Shown one piece after another: positions 25,755-34,060 of a stretch of 56,034 bases of DNA. The notes below the pieces were generated by a model. The model ran no database searches. It saw nothing but the letters and a program-made list of their open reading frames with translations, and was not told the origin of the DNA. The position numbers and the translations under genes are program-made. The DNA is from Pseudothermotoga sp. (lineage in GTDB: Bacteria; Thermotogota; Thermotogae; Thermotogales; DSM-5069), in contig DOKY01000008.1 in NCBI GenBank assembly GCA_003510135.1, positions 64,816 to 120,849 on the forward strand, in the 5' to 3' direction. Numbering within the stretch: the first letter of the stretch is position 1; the number at the start of each line of letters is the position of its first letter.

Positions 25755-27005
25755 GTTTTTATTTTCGAAGACGACGATCGTTCTTTCGCTTCCCTGGGTG
25801 GTTCGCCATCTGCCCAGTACAGAGTAGTTTAGACCGAAGTGATCCAACAGTTCTTTCTCTGTTTTGAAGTACTTCTTCATCTCCTTTATCCAACCTTGCC
25901 TGTACAGTCCGGATTCCTCTGGGTGGCCCGAGTCGAAAACAAGAAAGCGACACTGCTTCAAGAGCCTGTGGAAAACCTCATCTGCCTTATCTTTTCCGTA
26001 GTTGTAAAGTATGTGATGATAGACGCTCAGGAAAAGTATCACATCCGCTGTCTGTGGAAGCTCTTGCTTGGCCACATCGAGCTGTAAGAATTTATAGTCA
26101 GGAGGCAGGTTAAGCTTTTCTCTCGGTGAGATATCCACACCGAGAACGTCCACACCACGTTTTAGAAAATGATAAGATAGTTCATCTCTGTTGCAACCTA
26201 TGTCTATGAGGGTTCTAGGCTTCACGCTGAGAACGAACTTCTCGACAATTTCTTTTTTCGCCTGATCGATGGTGCCTTGATAGCTTCCATCAAACGCTCC
26301 GACGTACGTCTCCTGGATATATTTCGCGTAAACCGGCAAAGCTTCTTGTAAATAAGGTTGCCAATAAACTATCAACATTCCCAGAGCACCTCTGTTGCTG
26401 ACGAACTGATTCGACACAACATACGCTGGAACTGTTTTCATACCCAGAAACTTTGCGATTGCAACTCTGTGACGGCCACTAGCAACTAAAAGAGCAACTC
26501 TGTCAGGGATTTTAACTTGTTGTCGCTTCAAGGGATCAAATGCCATCAGGTTCCCATCATTGTGAAAAGCGACTACGGGCTTCAATATTTTCCCCGTACA
26601 CTTGATCGCCTCAAAGAGTTCGAGAAACTTTGAAATGATCCGTTCTGGTGGCTGCTTGTAGTATCCCTTTTCGTAGACATCCTTGAGGAATGCATAGTAA
26701 AGGGTCCTCTGATAGGGTATTCCTTTAGCAATGAATTCCACCAAGAAATTGATCATCAAAGGTATGGTGTTGTTGACGAGAAGATCCGTGGGAACCTGAT
26801 TCACGACAGCCTTGGCTTGGTCGAGTTTCGTCTCAAGTTCATCCTCATAGCTGCCGACGTTCACTCTGATACCGTACTCGGTTGGGTTAAAGATTCTATA
26901 GTTTTTCGTGATTTCACAGTTATTTCTCAGAACTGCGTTGGGGATACGGATATGCGTTGAATCAAAACCCTGAAAATCTCGGAGATTTGTTTTTCTAGGG
27001 GACAT
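25746..27005 (-). CDS. ParB-like domain fused to SAM-dependent methyltransferase
   Basis: A 419-residue protein. The middle (about 150-200) contains SGRHRVAIAKFLGMKTVPAY, a ParB/sulfiredoxin-like nucleotide-binding motif. The C-terminal half is a class I methyltransferase: motif I is TLIDIGCNRDELSYHFL near 268, followed by VLGVDISP (acidic end of strand 2) and ILFLSVYHHI. Substrate unknown. The gene is the third of a run with flagellin and a glycosyltransferase, so methylation of a flagellar glycan or of flagellin is plausible by context. The ATG at 27005 lies 79 bases inside the preceding gene, with AGGAG 15 bases upstream; this long overlap makes the start uncertain, but no better start is seen downstream. 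Confidence 0.7.
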   Translation of the reverse strand: MSPRKTNLRDFQGFDSTHIRIPNAVLRNNCEITKNYRIFNPTEYGIRVNVGSYEDELETKLDQAKAVVNQVPTDLLVNNTIPLMINFLVEFIAKGIPYQRTLYYAFLKDVYEKGYYKQPPERIISKFLELFEAIKCTGKILKPVVAFHNDGNLMAFDPLKRQQVKIPDRVALLVASGRHRVAIAKFLGMKTVPAYVVSNQFVSNRGALGMLIVYWQPYLQEALPVYAKYIQETYVGAFDGSYQGTIDQAKKEIVEKFVLSVKPRTLIDIGCNRDELSYHFLKRGVDVLGVDISPREKLNLPPDYKFLQLDVAKQELPQTADVILFLSVYHHILYNYGKDKADEVFHRLLKQCRFLVFDSGHPEESGLYRQGWIKEMKKYFKTEKELLDHFGLNYSVLGRWRTTQGSERTIVVFENKNFS

Positions 27006-28309
27006 ACGTCTTCGATGAATCTCCTATAGCTTTCAGAATCATAATCATTGGATGTTATCATCTCGACGGCTTCATCAACTGTGTTGAAGACCCATTCTTT
27101 TGGATAGAATTCTTCTGCCACATAAAAGTTGTGGATGACTGGTTTGATACCCTTCGCCATGGCTTCCAGAATGGCCACTCCATAGCCTTCGTGTATGCTG
27201 GTCGAGAGAAAGAAATTTTTATTTTCCAGAAACGAATTGATGTCGTCCTTCCACCCAACAAAATTGAACTTTTCCCTTATCCCCATCCTCTCAAGGATGT
27301 ATCCAATATACCTGTACATACGCTCATCTTGAATGGTTCCAGCCCATTGAAGGTTGTACCGTTCGTCCAGTGAGACAAGTTTTTTCAGAATCTGCACAGC
27401 TAAAACGGGATTCTTTTTATAATTGAAATGTCCTGCAAAAGCAAGATTTGGACCTTTAGACCTCAGTCTGAAAGTGTACTTCGTCAGATCCAAACCGTTA
27501 TGAATCAGGATCTTTTCTTTTTGCCTCAAATGATCACAATTTTGAACGGCTGTCTCTAAAACGTTTTGAGCAACAAAGATCACTTCGTCAATTTTTTCCC
27601 ATTTTATAGACCTGAGAAAATCCGGCCTGAGAGATTCATAACCATGCAACCTGCACAGAATTCTTTTCCCCATCTTCTCCAGCTTGTTCGTGATCTCCAC
27701 GGCCAGTTCGTTTGCCCACTCGAGCCAGACTATGTCGGCCCATCTGTAGGCTTGAACTATTTGATTTCCGTCTGTTGTCACGACCAACTTCACTTCGAAG
27801 ACATTTGAAAGCACCTGTGCGATGTCTTTTATGAAGTTGTCCAGACCGGGTAAACAAAAGATCGCGATCTTTTCAGGCCTTTTAAACTTTGCCTTCGCTT
27901 GCTCGAACTTCTCCTTCATTTGTGGTAGATCACTCAATTGCGCGGCTTTCGAATAATAATGGAGCGCCATGGGAACGTTGTTCTGTGCGAGCTGCGTGTC
28001 ACCCAGAAGATCGTACACTTCCCAAGTTTTGTCTTTGATCCTCGTCAAATAACGCCACGACTCAAAAAAGTTTTTCTGTTCAAGCAACACCTTCGAAAGA
28101 TTGAACAGAACATCATCGTTCTCCGGATCGAGCTTCAGGACGCTTTGAAAATGTTCCAGCGCCTTATCCAGCTGGCCTTCCTGGTAAAAGATGATGCCGA
28201 GCACGTTGTGTTTCATCGATTCGGGCTCAACCTTCTGAGCAAGCTCTTTCGCTCTGGAGAAATTCTTAGAACTCACACATCTGTCGATCTCCTCAATCAA
28301 TTCTTTCAT
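26927..28309 (-). CDS. TPR-repeat glycosyltransferase (GT4-like)
   Basis: A 460-residue protein. The first 150 residues contain TPR-like helical pairs, best seen in VLGIIFYQEGQLDKALEHFQ and KLDPENDDVLFNLSKVLLEQ. The rest is a GT-B glycosyltransferase: KILIHNGLDLTKY in the hinge, GPNLAFAGHFNYKKNPVLAV at the start of the C-terminal domain, and a STSIHEGYGVAILEAMAKG block with the E-x7-E-like nucleotide-sugar motif. TPR-glycosyltransferase fusions often modify proteins; placed directly after flagellin it is a good candidate flagellin glycosyltransferase. ATG 28309 has AGAGGTG upstream; a TTG at 28324 would put the ribosome site inside the gene. Confidence 0.78.
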   Translation of the reverse strand: MKELIEEIDRCVSSKNFSRAKELAQKVEPESMKHNVLGIIFYQEGQLDKALEHFQSVLKLDPENDDVLFNLSKVLLEQKNFFESWRYLTRIKDKTWEVYDLLGDTQLAQNNVPMALHYYSKAAQLSDLPQMKEKFEQAKAKFKRPEKIAIFCLPGLDNFIKDIAQVLSNVFEVKLVVTTDGNQIVQAYRWADIVWLEWANELAVEITNKLEKMGKRILCRLHGYESLRPDFLRSIKWEKIDEVIFVAQNVLETAVQNCDHLRQKEKILIHNGLDLTKYTFRLRSKGPNLAFAGHFNYKKNPVLAVQILKKLVSLDERYNLQWAGTIQDERMYRYIGYILERMGIREKFNFVGWKDDINSFLENKNFFLSTSIHEGYGVAILEAMAKGIKPVIHNFYVAEEFYPKEWVFNTVDEAVEMITSNDYDSESYRRFIEDVCPLEKQISEIFRVLIQRISVSPTQF

Positions 28310-28357
28310 TTTCACACCTCTCAACTAAAATTTCTATTTTTGTGGGGAAAATTCCTT

Positions 28358-28389
28358 CAAAAACAAAAGGCGGGCTTCACGCCCGCCTT
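28358..28389 (-). terminator. Terminator or attenuator after flagellin
   Basis: AAGGCGGGC and GCCCGCCTT form a perfect nine-base-pair stem with a five-base loop, followed leftward by TTTTGTTTTTG. It lies 17 bases after the flagellin stop, so glycosyltransferase expression needs read-through or its own promoter. Confidence 0.9.
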
Positions 28390-28406
28390 CGTGTTGTTCA
28401 CTTCAA

Positions 28407-29570
28407 TTACCTCAACAGCTGCAGCACCGTCTGAGGCAGCGCGTTGGACTGAGCGAGCATCGCCATGCTGGATTGCATCAAGATCTGTTGTTTGGTGAAT
28501 TCCATCATTTCTTTGGCCATGTCTGCGTCTCTGATTCTGCTTTCTGCAGCTGTCAAGTTTTCCGCGGCAACACCAAGGTTGGAGATGGTGTGTTCAAGTC
28601 TGTTCTGCACAGCACCCAGTGCAGCCCTTGCAGTGCTCACTCTGTGAATGGCAGCGTCTATGACCATTATTGCTCTTTCGGCGGAGTCCTGGGAAGTGAC
28701 ATCAAGGGAAGTGGTTGTCAAACCGAGAGCTCCAGAGCTCATGTCATCGATCCCTGCAATCATGTTATGTCCTTCGTTGGCTCCTATCTGGAAAACAAGC
28801 TGAGAAGCGGATGTGTTCAGAGCTTCAACTCTCACGACTGCACTGTCAACAACTTCTCCAAAAGGTAACGCTCCTCCAAAATCATCTACGCTGAGAACAG
28901 TAGTGTCCCATTTAAAAGTTATATTCCCTATGTTTATCGAGCCTGCTCCTATGGTAGCAATAGAGGACACAAGCCCACCTGCAGTGAACAGTGTAATCTT
29001 GACGTCAAGTGGACTTGTACTTGTTCCATTGAGTTGCCCAACTTCTACTACATATGTTCCTTCAACAGCTGCGCTGGAAACAGTTCCAAGTTGTACGTTT
29101 ATATTACCACCAGTTACAACCTTGGCGTCTACTTCGCTTCTGAAGCTTTCAAGTTTTCCATCGAGAAGCTTCTTGGTGTTGAACTCTGTTGTTCTTGCGA
29201 TTCTGTCAATTTCCTCTCTCAATTGATCAATTTCCTTTTGAATCTGCTCTCTGTCAACGTTGGTATTCGTATCAGATGCTGCCTGAACTGCGAGTTCTCT
29301 CATTCTCTGAAGGATCGAATGAACCTCTGTCAGGGCTCCTTCAGCTGTCTGGATCAAGGATATGGCGTCCTGCGCGTTCTTGACCGCCATGTTCAGACCT
29401 TTGATCTGACCTCTCATCTTTTCGCTTATGGCAAGACCCGCTGCGTCGTCGCCGGCTCTGTTGATCCTCAGACCAGAGGACAGTTTCTCGAGCGTCTTGC
29501 TCATTGTGTACTGCGTCTCGCTCATGCTTCTCCACGCGTTCAACGCACTGATGTTGTGATTGATACGCAT
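28407..29570 (-). CDS. Flagellin
   Basis: A 387-residue filament subunit. The conserved N-terminal D0/D1 helices (MRINHNISALNAWRSM, LSSGLRINRAGDDAAGLAIS, NAQDAISLIQTAEGAL, MRELAVQAASDTN) and the C-terminal helices (AAESRIRDADMAKEMMEFTK, ending VLQLLR) are intact, so export and polymerisation should be normal. The middle, about residues 145-290, is the variable surface domain, rich in Ser/Thr and Gly, and could be glycosylated. Transcribed from a sigma-28 promoter with a leader of about 70 bases that contains two hairpins; ATG behind AGGGAGGTG. No other flagellar structural gene is in the window. The gene name (fliC or hag) is not fixed by sequence. Confidence 0.97.
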   Translation of the reverse strand: MRINHNISALNAWRSMSETQYTMSKTLEKLSSGLRINRAGDDAAGLAISEKMRGQIKGLNMAVKNAQDAISLIQTAEGALTEVHSILQRMRELAVQAASDTNTNVDREQIQKEIDQLREEIDRIARTTEFNTKKLLDGKLESFRSEVDAKVVTGGNINVQLGTVSSAAVEGTYVVEVGQLNGTSTSPLDVKITLFTAGGLVSSIATIGAGSINIGNITFKWDTTVLSVDDFGGALPFGEVVDSAVVRVEALNTSASQLVFQIGANEGHNMIAGIDDMSSGALGLTTTSLDVTSQDSAERAIMVIDAAIHRVSTARAALGAVQNRLEHTISNLGVAAENLTAAESRIRDADMAKEMMEFTKQQILMQSSMAMLAQSNALPQTVLQLLR

Positions 29571-29574
29571 ATCT

Positions 29575-29637
29575 ACACCTCCCTGTTTTTTTCACCGCCT
29601 CCCTGGCGGTGAACCTTTCACCAACGGGCCCGTTGGT
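29575..29637 (-). promoter_or_regulatory. Structured flagellin leader with CsrA-like GGA motifs
   Basis: From 5' to 3' on the message: an 18-base perfect palindrome ACCAACGGGCCCGTTGGT (29637-29620), then a hairpin TTCACCGCC-AGGGA-GGCGGTGAA (29613-29591) with GGA in its loop, then ACAGGGAGGTG overlapping the ribosome site (29584-29575). A hairpin-loop GGA plus a second GGA at the ribosome site is the layout of the Bacillus hag leader bound by CsrA. CsrA binding is inferred. Confidence 0.5.
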
Positions 29638-29648
29638 TTTCATTAGTT

Positions 29649-29675
29649 ATATCGGCAGGGTGGCGCAGAAGTTTA
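29649..29675 (-). promoter_or_regulatory. Sigma-28 (FliA-type) promoter of flagellin
   Basis: Read leftward: TAAA at 29675-29672, a 15-base spacer and GCCGATAT at 29656-29649. This matches the sigma-28 consensus TAAA-N15-GCCGATAA at all but the last positions. Confidence 0.88.
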
Positions 29676-29721
29676 GATCGTCCTGTGTTACTCCAAGTTG
29701 ATGGCAACATGAACGCGCGTG

Positions 29722-29751
29722 GAAAAAATAAAGGCCTCCTCATCGGAGGCC
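29722..29751 (-). terminator. Orphan minus-strand terminator upstream of flagellin
   Basis: GGCCTCC and GGAGGCC form a seven-base-pair stem with a five-base loop, followed leftward by TTTATTTTTT. No annotated gene ends here: the nearest minus-strand gene upstream would have to lie in the gap 29752-30146. It may end a small RNA, or insulate the flagellin promoter. Confidence 0.75.
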
Positions 29752-29902
29752 ACAATTTTTCAGCGTCGTTTCAGAAACGATCTCGGCTCGGTCTGTTCGA
29801 TGTTCCATCAAGACATTCGTTCAGGTTGAACTTCTTGATGGCAAGTGATTCGTCGTTCGCAGACTCAGTCAGGTTCTCTACTTTTGGTTGAATTTTTCAT
29901 CT

Positions 29903-29999
29903 TGGGAGCGCTTATTTTAAGGATACAGGAAACACGACGAGGTAGAATGATCCCAATGCAGCGGTTCAGCATTTGGGTCTGTCCTCTGGAGCGCTCCCA
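29903..29999. ncRNA. Candidate structured RNA of unknown class
   Basis: Three nested pairings: P1 TGGGAGCGCT (29903-29912) with AGCGCTCCCA (29990-29999), ten perfect pairs; P2 AGG-AT-ACAG (29920-29928) with CTGTCCT (29979-29985); P3 CCCAATGC (29952-29959) with GCATTTGGG (29969-29977), one bulge. On the minus strand a TATATA box at 30009-30004 would start transcription near 29998, at the base of P1, and the orphan terminator at 29722 would end a transcript of about 275 bases. On the plus strand it would be a leader element about 150 bases before the DapA-family gene. It matches no riboswitch or RNA family I know. The rest of the gap 29640-30146 has a short protein-like minus frame (VENLTESANDESLAIKKF) without a start codon. 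Confidence 0.4.
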
Positions 30000-30146
30000 T
30001 CAATATATATACGAACCAGTTTTTGGCGGAGATGAAACGAAAATGTGAACGTAAGATCAAAGTCATGGGGTGGTAGGATTTCATTAAGGGCACTTGCGTG
30101 AAATTGCACTCTGGATTCTCAAAGCCATCTTTGGGAGGTGAATCTT

Positions 30147-31064
30147 ATGGAACAGCTCGTTAGACCTTCGGGTTCGTGGGTCGCGCTCGTGACACCTTTC
30201 ACCGAGAAGGATGAGGTGGACATCGAGGGTTTCAAGAAGCTGGTGGACTTTCATGTATCAAATGGAACCGACGGGCTCATATTCATGGGTTCAACGGGGG
30301 AAGCAACTTCACTTTTGATGGAAGAGAAGAAATTGATCATCCAGGAGATGGCAAAATACTGCAAGGGGAAGATCAAAGCCTTCTTCGGAACGAGTTGCTC
30401 AACGACGAAAGATACCGTAGAACTTTCGCAGTTCGCTGAAGCCTGTGGTGCGGACGGAATTCAGCTTGTGGTCCCTCCTTACATATTGCCTCCGCAGGAA
30501 GCGATCTTCGAGTTCATCGCCACGGTTGCTAGGTCTGTCAGGATAGCCGTGACGATCTACAACAACCCGTCCAGGGTCGTGGCGAATATCGATAAGGCAA
30601 CGATTGCGAGGCTTCTCGATATTGACAACATCGTGGCGATCAAGGAAGCATCGCCGAGTTTAGCACAGCTGATGGGAGACATCGAGGTATCGGCGGGAAG
30701 GTTGAACGTGCTGTGCTGTGATTCACCCAAATTCGGTTTGATCTTACCCTTGATGGCCATGGGCGGTCATGGGACAGCAAACGTGACGGGGAACGTCCTA
30801 CCAAGAGAGTTCGCGTTGATATCGAAACCATGGAAAAGCTGGGAAGATGCCGTCAGATGTAAAGAGCTCTTTTTCAAGTATAAGCCTGTCATGGAAGCTG
30901 CGTACTTGCTGGTCAATCCTGTTGGAATCAAGGCGATGATGAAACTTTTGGGAATGCCAGCGGGAGATCCACGTCCACCTTTGCAACCGTTGAAAGGAAG
31001 TCTACTGGACAGAGTCAGGGAAGTCATCGAGCAGTTTGGGCTCAGAGAAAAATGTGTTCTGTGA
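30147..31064 (+). CDS. DapA/NanA-family class I aldolase or synthase
   Basis: A 305-residue (beta/alpha)8 enzyme of the dihydrodipicolinate synthase / N-acetylneuraminate lyase family. The GSTGEATSL block near residue 45 binds the keto-acid carboxylate, the catalytic Tyr is in IYNNPSR, and the Schiff-base Lys is in AIKEASPSL. The C-terminal domain ends LREKCVL. The true dapA enzymes I know carry the pattern NVPGRT where this has NNPSRV, so the substrate may be another pyruvate-derived keto acid; no lysine-pathway gene is adjacent. ATG 30147 was chosen because GGGAGGTG precedes it; the GTG at 30138 lies inside that site. The PAS-GGDEF gene follows after 55 bases. Confidence 0.83.
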   Translation: MEQLVRPSGSWVALVTPFTEKDEVDIEGFKKLVDFHVSNGTDGLIFMGSTGEATSLLMEEKKLIIQEMAKYCKGKIKAFFGTSCSTTKDTVELSQFAEACGADGIQLVVPPYILPPQEAIFEFIATVARSVRIAVTIYNNPSRVVANIDKATIARLLDIDNIVAIKEASPSLAQLMGDIEVSAGRLNVLCCDSPKFGLILPLMAMGGHGTANVTGNVLPREFALISKPWKSWEDAVRCKELFFKYKPVMEAAYLLVNPVGIKAMMKLLGMPAGDPRPPLQPLKGSLLDRVREVIEQFGLREKCVL

Positions 31065-31119
31065 GACGACTTTTGATACGACAGGACCATGTACGATGTG
31101 AAAAACAGGGGGGTTGAGC

Positions 31120-32022
31120 GTGGATGAAGTCTTAAAGGACTCGCTGCTTTTGAAAGTTTTAGAGAACGTTTCGGACGGTGCCTATTGCATAGACCCTGAG
31201 AGAAAGATCCTGTACTGGAATGAAAGAAGCGAACAAATCACTGGCTACCACGAGAAAGAAGTTCTTGGAACGCGTTGCTGGGACAACATTCTGAAACACG
31301 TCGATGACAGGGGCACGGAGCTCTGTCTGAACAGGTGCCCATTGGTCAAAGCAATGGGAGAGAGAAACGTCCAGAAAGCGGAAGTTTTTCTTCACCACAG
31401 GGATGGATATAGATTGCCTGTGGTTGTCGTGGGTATACCCGTCGTGAACGAGGCTGGGGAGGTCGTCGGAGCCATTGAACTGTTTAGGGAAAGGACTGAA
31501 AGAAGTTTTCTTGAGAGCGAGGTCAGGGAACTGAGAAAACTTGCGTTCGTCGACGAGCTGACAGGAGTTTTGAACAGGAGGGGCTTAGAGTACTATCTCA
31601 AGATGAAGCTCAATGAGGTCGACAGGTTCAAAAGGATCATCGCGGTGCTGTTCATAGACGTCGACAAGTTCAAACAAATCAACGATCACTACGGGCACGA
31701 TGTAGGGGACAAGGTTCTGCGATTCGTGGCAATGACTTTGAAGAAAAACGTGAGAGCCAGCGACCTGGTGGCAGGAGTCGGTGGTGATGAGTTCGTTGCC
31801 GTGCTGGAGTTGAAGGAAGATCAGGAGGTTGTGGAAGTAGCGGAACGATTGAGAACGCTGATAAGTGAATCCTTCATTGTTGAAAATGGAGAAATCATTC
31901 GTGTGACCGCATCTGTAGGTGGCGTCGTCGTTAAGGAACACAGAGATATGAACGAGATACTCAAGCTCGCGACAAGCTACAGTATGAGAGCAAGAAGAAA
32001 GGTGGGAATGATTGCTCTTTGA
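31120..32022 (+). CDS. PAS-GGDEF diguanylate cyclase, soluble
   Basis: A 300-residue cytoplasmic protein. A PAS domain (about 5-125) has the blocks GAYCIDPERKILYWNERSEQ and GYRLPVVVVGIPV; a short helical stalk leads to a GGDEF domain (about 140-300) with VLFIDVDKFKQINDHYGHD and the active site GGDEF near 222. The I-site RASD lies five residues before it, so product inhibition is expected. Makes cyclic di-GMP from GTP; PAS ligand unknown. Two cysteines in ELCLNRCPL follow the PAS core and could be a redox or metal site, which is a guess. GTG 31120 follows CAGGGGGG; TTG 31114 is possible. Convergent with thiI, 25 bases apart. Confidence 0.88.
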   Translation: MDEVLKDSLLLKVLENVSDGAYCIDPERKILYWNERSEQITGYHEKEVLGTRCWDNILKHVDDRGTELCLNRCPLVKAMGERNVQKAEVFLHHRDGYRLPVVVVGIPVVNEAGEVVGAIELFRERTERSFLESEVRELRKLAFVDELTGVLNRRGLEYYLKMKLNEVDRFKRIIAVLFIDVDKFKQINDHYGHDVGDKVLRFVAMTLKKNVRASDLVAGVGGDEFVAVLELKEDQEVVEVAERLRTLISESFIVENGEIIRVTASVGGVVVKEHRDMNEILKLATSYSMRARRKVGMIAL

Positions 32023-32047
32023 GTTTTTGAAATTGAATCAGCGCAAG

Positions 32048-33139
32048 TCAGTCACGCCAGAGCGATTTTGATCTGAAAGCCTCGAGTATTTTGTTCAGCC
32101 CGTACGCTGAGCCCCGGGTCACGACGGAGGATGGTCTGAAAGGACAGGAATGCCTCGCGGCTTTGACGAAGAGCTCGAAAGTTCCGATCTGTCTGGCGAT
32201 TCTCACAGTTTCGTCTTTGTCCATGCCTATCAGTGGCCTGTAAACGGGCATTTTCACAACGCTGCTTTCGAGAAACAGATTTTCCAGAGTCTGCGATGCC
32301 ACCTGACCCAACGAGTCCCCTGTGACTATACCGAGTGCCGATTTTTCTTTTGCAACTTCCTCAGCTTTCTTGAGCATCAATGCCTTGCAGATCACGCATG
32401 TCCATTCTCTTTTTCCCATTCGCTCGAGTTCCGTGACGTAAGGTTGAAAGTATTCCGAATGGTTCACGACGATCAGTTCGATCGGTTCCGAACTGTACTG
32501 GTTCAGCACGTCGATCATCCGTTGGGCAAGTTCCGCATGGCCTTGATCGAAATGGAGTGCAATCAGGCTGACGCCTCTTTTGAGCATCAAAAAGCCCGCG
32601 ACGGGTGAATCTATCCCTACGCTCATCAGCAAGACGAGTCTTCCCTGACTGCTCGACGGCAGGCCTCCGACACCTTTTATCGTTTCAAAGAAGACGTAGG
32701 CTTGACCTTCTATCATCTCGATGCCTACCACGAGTTCGGGTGAATCCAGGTTCACTTTCCAGCCGAAATGCTGCACGACGAAAGCCCCTATTTCTTCGTT
32801 GATCTGTTGGGAAGGCTTGTGAAAAGCCTTGTTGATCCTGCGCGCATCGACTTTGAACGATGTGGGTTTCAGGTTGCAAAGATGTCTCGAGAGGAACTCT
32901 GGAATCTCTTCGTACTCCATCTTCCACGCCGGAGAAACGGAAACGACACCTGGGACTTTGCTGATGATCTCGGCAAACTCATGGGGAACATCGACGATCA
33001 GTCTGCCCTGTGTGGAACGAATTTTTGCTTCGATACCTTTTCTTGCAAGCGCCTTTTGTATGTTCTCTATCAATTTGTTCTCGAACGCTTTTCTGTTCTT
33101 CCCTTTGAGCGCTATTTCGCCGTAGCGAACGATGATCAA
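32048..33139 (-). CDS. thiI: tRNA 4-thiouridine sulfurtransferase ThiI
   Basis: A 363-residue enzyme that adenylates and thiolates U8 of tRNA and can supply sulfur for thiazole synthesis. Starts IIVRYGEIALKGKNRKAF, the ThiI ferredoxin-like N-terminus, then THUMP domain (to about 165), then the PP-loop ATPase with LMSVGIDSPVAGF. The CVICKALMLKKAEEVA and TGDSLGQVASQTLENL blocks are typical. The C-terminal rhodanese domain of the E. coli protein is absent, as in most non-enteric ThiI. It begins at TTG 33139, overlapping the hydrolase stop (TTGA) behind GGTGAG, and is the last gene of the 15-gene run. Confidence 0.93.
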   Translation of the reverse strand: MIIVRYGEIALKGKNRKAFENKLIENIQKALARKGIEAKIRSTQGRLIVDVPHEFAEIISKVPGVVSVSPAWKMEYEEIPEFLSRHLCNLKPTSFKVDARRINKAFHKPSQQINEEIGAFVVQHFGWKVNLDSPELVVGIEMIEGQAYVFFETIKGVGGLPSSSQGRLVLLMSVGIDSPVAGFLMLKRGVSLIALHFDQGHAELAQRMIDVLNQYSSEPIELIVVNHSEYFQPYVTELERMGKREWTCVICKALMLKKAEEVAKEKSALGIVTGDSLGQVASQTLENLFLESSVVKMPVYRPLIGMDKDETVRIARQIGTFELFVKAARHSCPFRPSSVVTRGSAYGLNKILEAFRSKSLWRD

Positions 33140-34059
33140 GTGAGCTCACCTTCCAGAAGGAATTTCACAGATCGTCTCAAAATGAAGCGTCTGAAGAAGT
33201 ACGAGGATCTGTGACCACACGGAAGCGAAATTTTTCGAACATCGGGCAGACGCTTGATCAGTTCGCGTGAGCTTCTGGAAATGATCGCTCTGTCGAACAA
33301 GCCTTTGAAGAAGAGTACAGGCTGTCTGACGAACTTCGCGTAAGAGATGGGATCATAATGAAAACACGCAGGTTCGAGCCGGAAAATGGCTTCTACACTT
33401 TCGAGCTGGTCGAGCTTTTCAAAAGCGGCGGATCTGTTCCTCACACATGTACTTTCGTCGCGACAGCCATACTCGTTGCTCTTTTCCATGTAGTCTTTTC
33501 TGAGCTGTTCGGTGTGCGGCGCGTACCAGTTGATCCAGCGCCAGTCTCCACCGGTGAAAGCCAGTATGCCTTTTTTGAATCTTTCGTCGATCGCGAGTGC
33601 CATGGTTGTGATCATACCCCCAAAGCTGAAGCCCATAATGGCTTTCGGAAGTTGAGAGAACTGTTCGATGTAGTCCAGGGTCCTGCGGACATCTTTCACA
33701 GACTGGTGGAACATCACGCTGCAGTGTTTTGGCGAAGTCGAGAAGAACGGCTCCCCACCGCGCCATGAGCTCGGCGCTCGAAACCAGTGGTATGGGAGTA
33801 TCATGAAGTAGGTGTTGATTCCGCATTTGCTGAAGTTTTCGCCGAACCAGAGAAGATAAGAGATGTTCCTGTTTCCTATTCCATGCACGAAAACCAGATC
33901 GAGCTTTGGCTGGTTCGCGAGGAACTCGTAAACGTACACACGACTGCTCTCTTCGACCAGCGGTTCGTAAACGGTGTCGAAAGAAACCAGATTGAAGTTC
34001 ATGAAGGACTTCTTCTGAACGCTCAAGGCTCTCTGCCTGTCGTACTCGAAGGGAAGCAT
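33136..34059 (-). CDS. Alpha/beta hydrolase of unknown substrate
   Basis: A 307-residue alpha/beta-hydrolase-fold protein. Oxyanion-region VFVHGIGNRN, nucleophile elbow GFSFGGM, acid FKGLFDRAI and base CGHRSSYFF are all visible, so a Ser-Asp-His triad is intact. No signal peptide or membrane span. Family too broad for a substrate. It sits between pheT (one base upstream) and thiI (four-base overlap), which shows co-transcription but not function. The RGGEPFFSTSP insertion after the first strand suggests a lid region. Confidence 0.78.
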   Translation of the reverse strand: MLPFEYDRQRALSVQKKSFMNFNLVSFDTVYEPLVEESSRVYVYEFLANQPKLDLVFVHGIGNRNISYLLWFGENFSKCGINTYFMILPYHWFRAPSSWRGGEPFFSTSPKHCSVMFHQSVKDVRRTLDYIEQFSQLPKAIMGFSFGGMITTMALAIDERFKKGILAFTGGDWRWINWYAPHTEQLRKDYMEKSNEYGCRDESTCVRNRSAAFEKLDQLESVEAIFRLEPACFHYDPISYAKFVRQPVLFFKGLFDRAIISRSSRELIKRLPDVRKISLPCGHRSSYFFRRFILRRSVKFLLEGELT

Positions 34060-34060
34060 T

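Noticed and set aside
30147..31064. Naming this gene dapA
   Set aside because: The motif after the catalytic Tyr differs from dihydrodipicolinate synthases and no lysine genes adjoin; only the family is safe.
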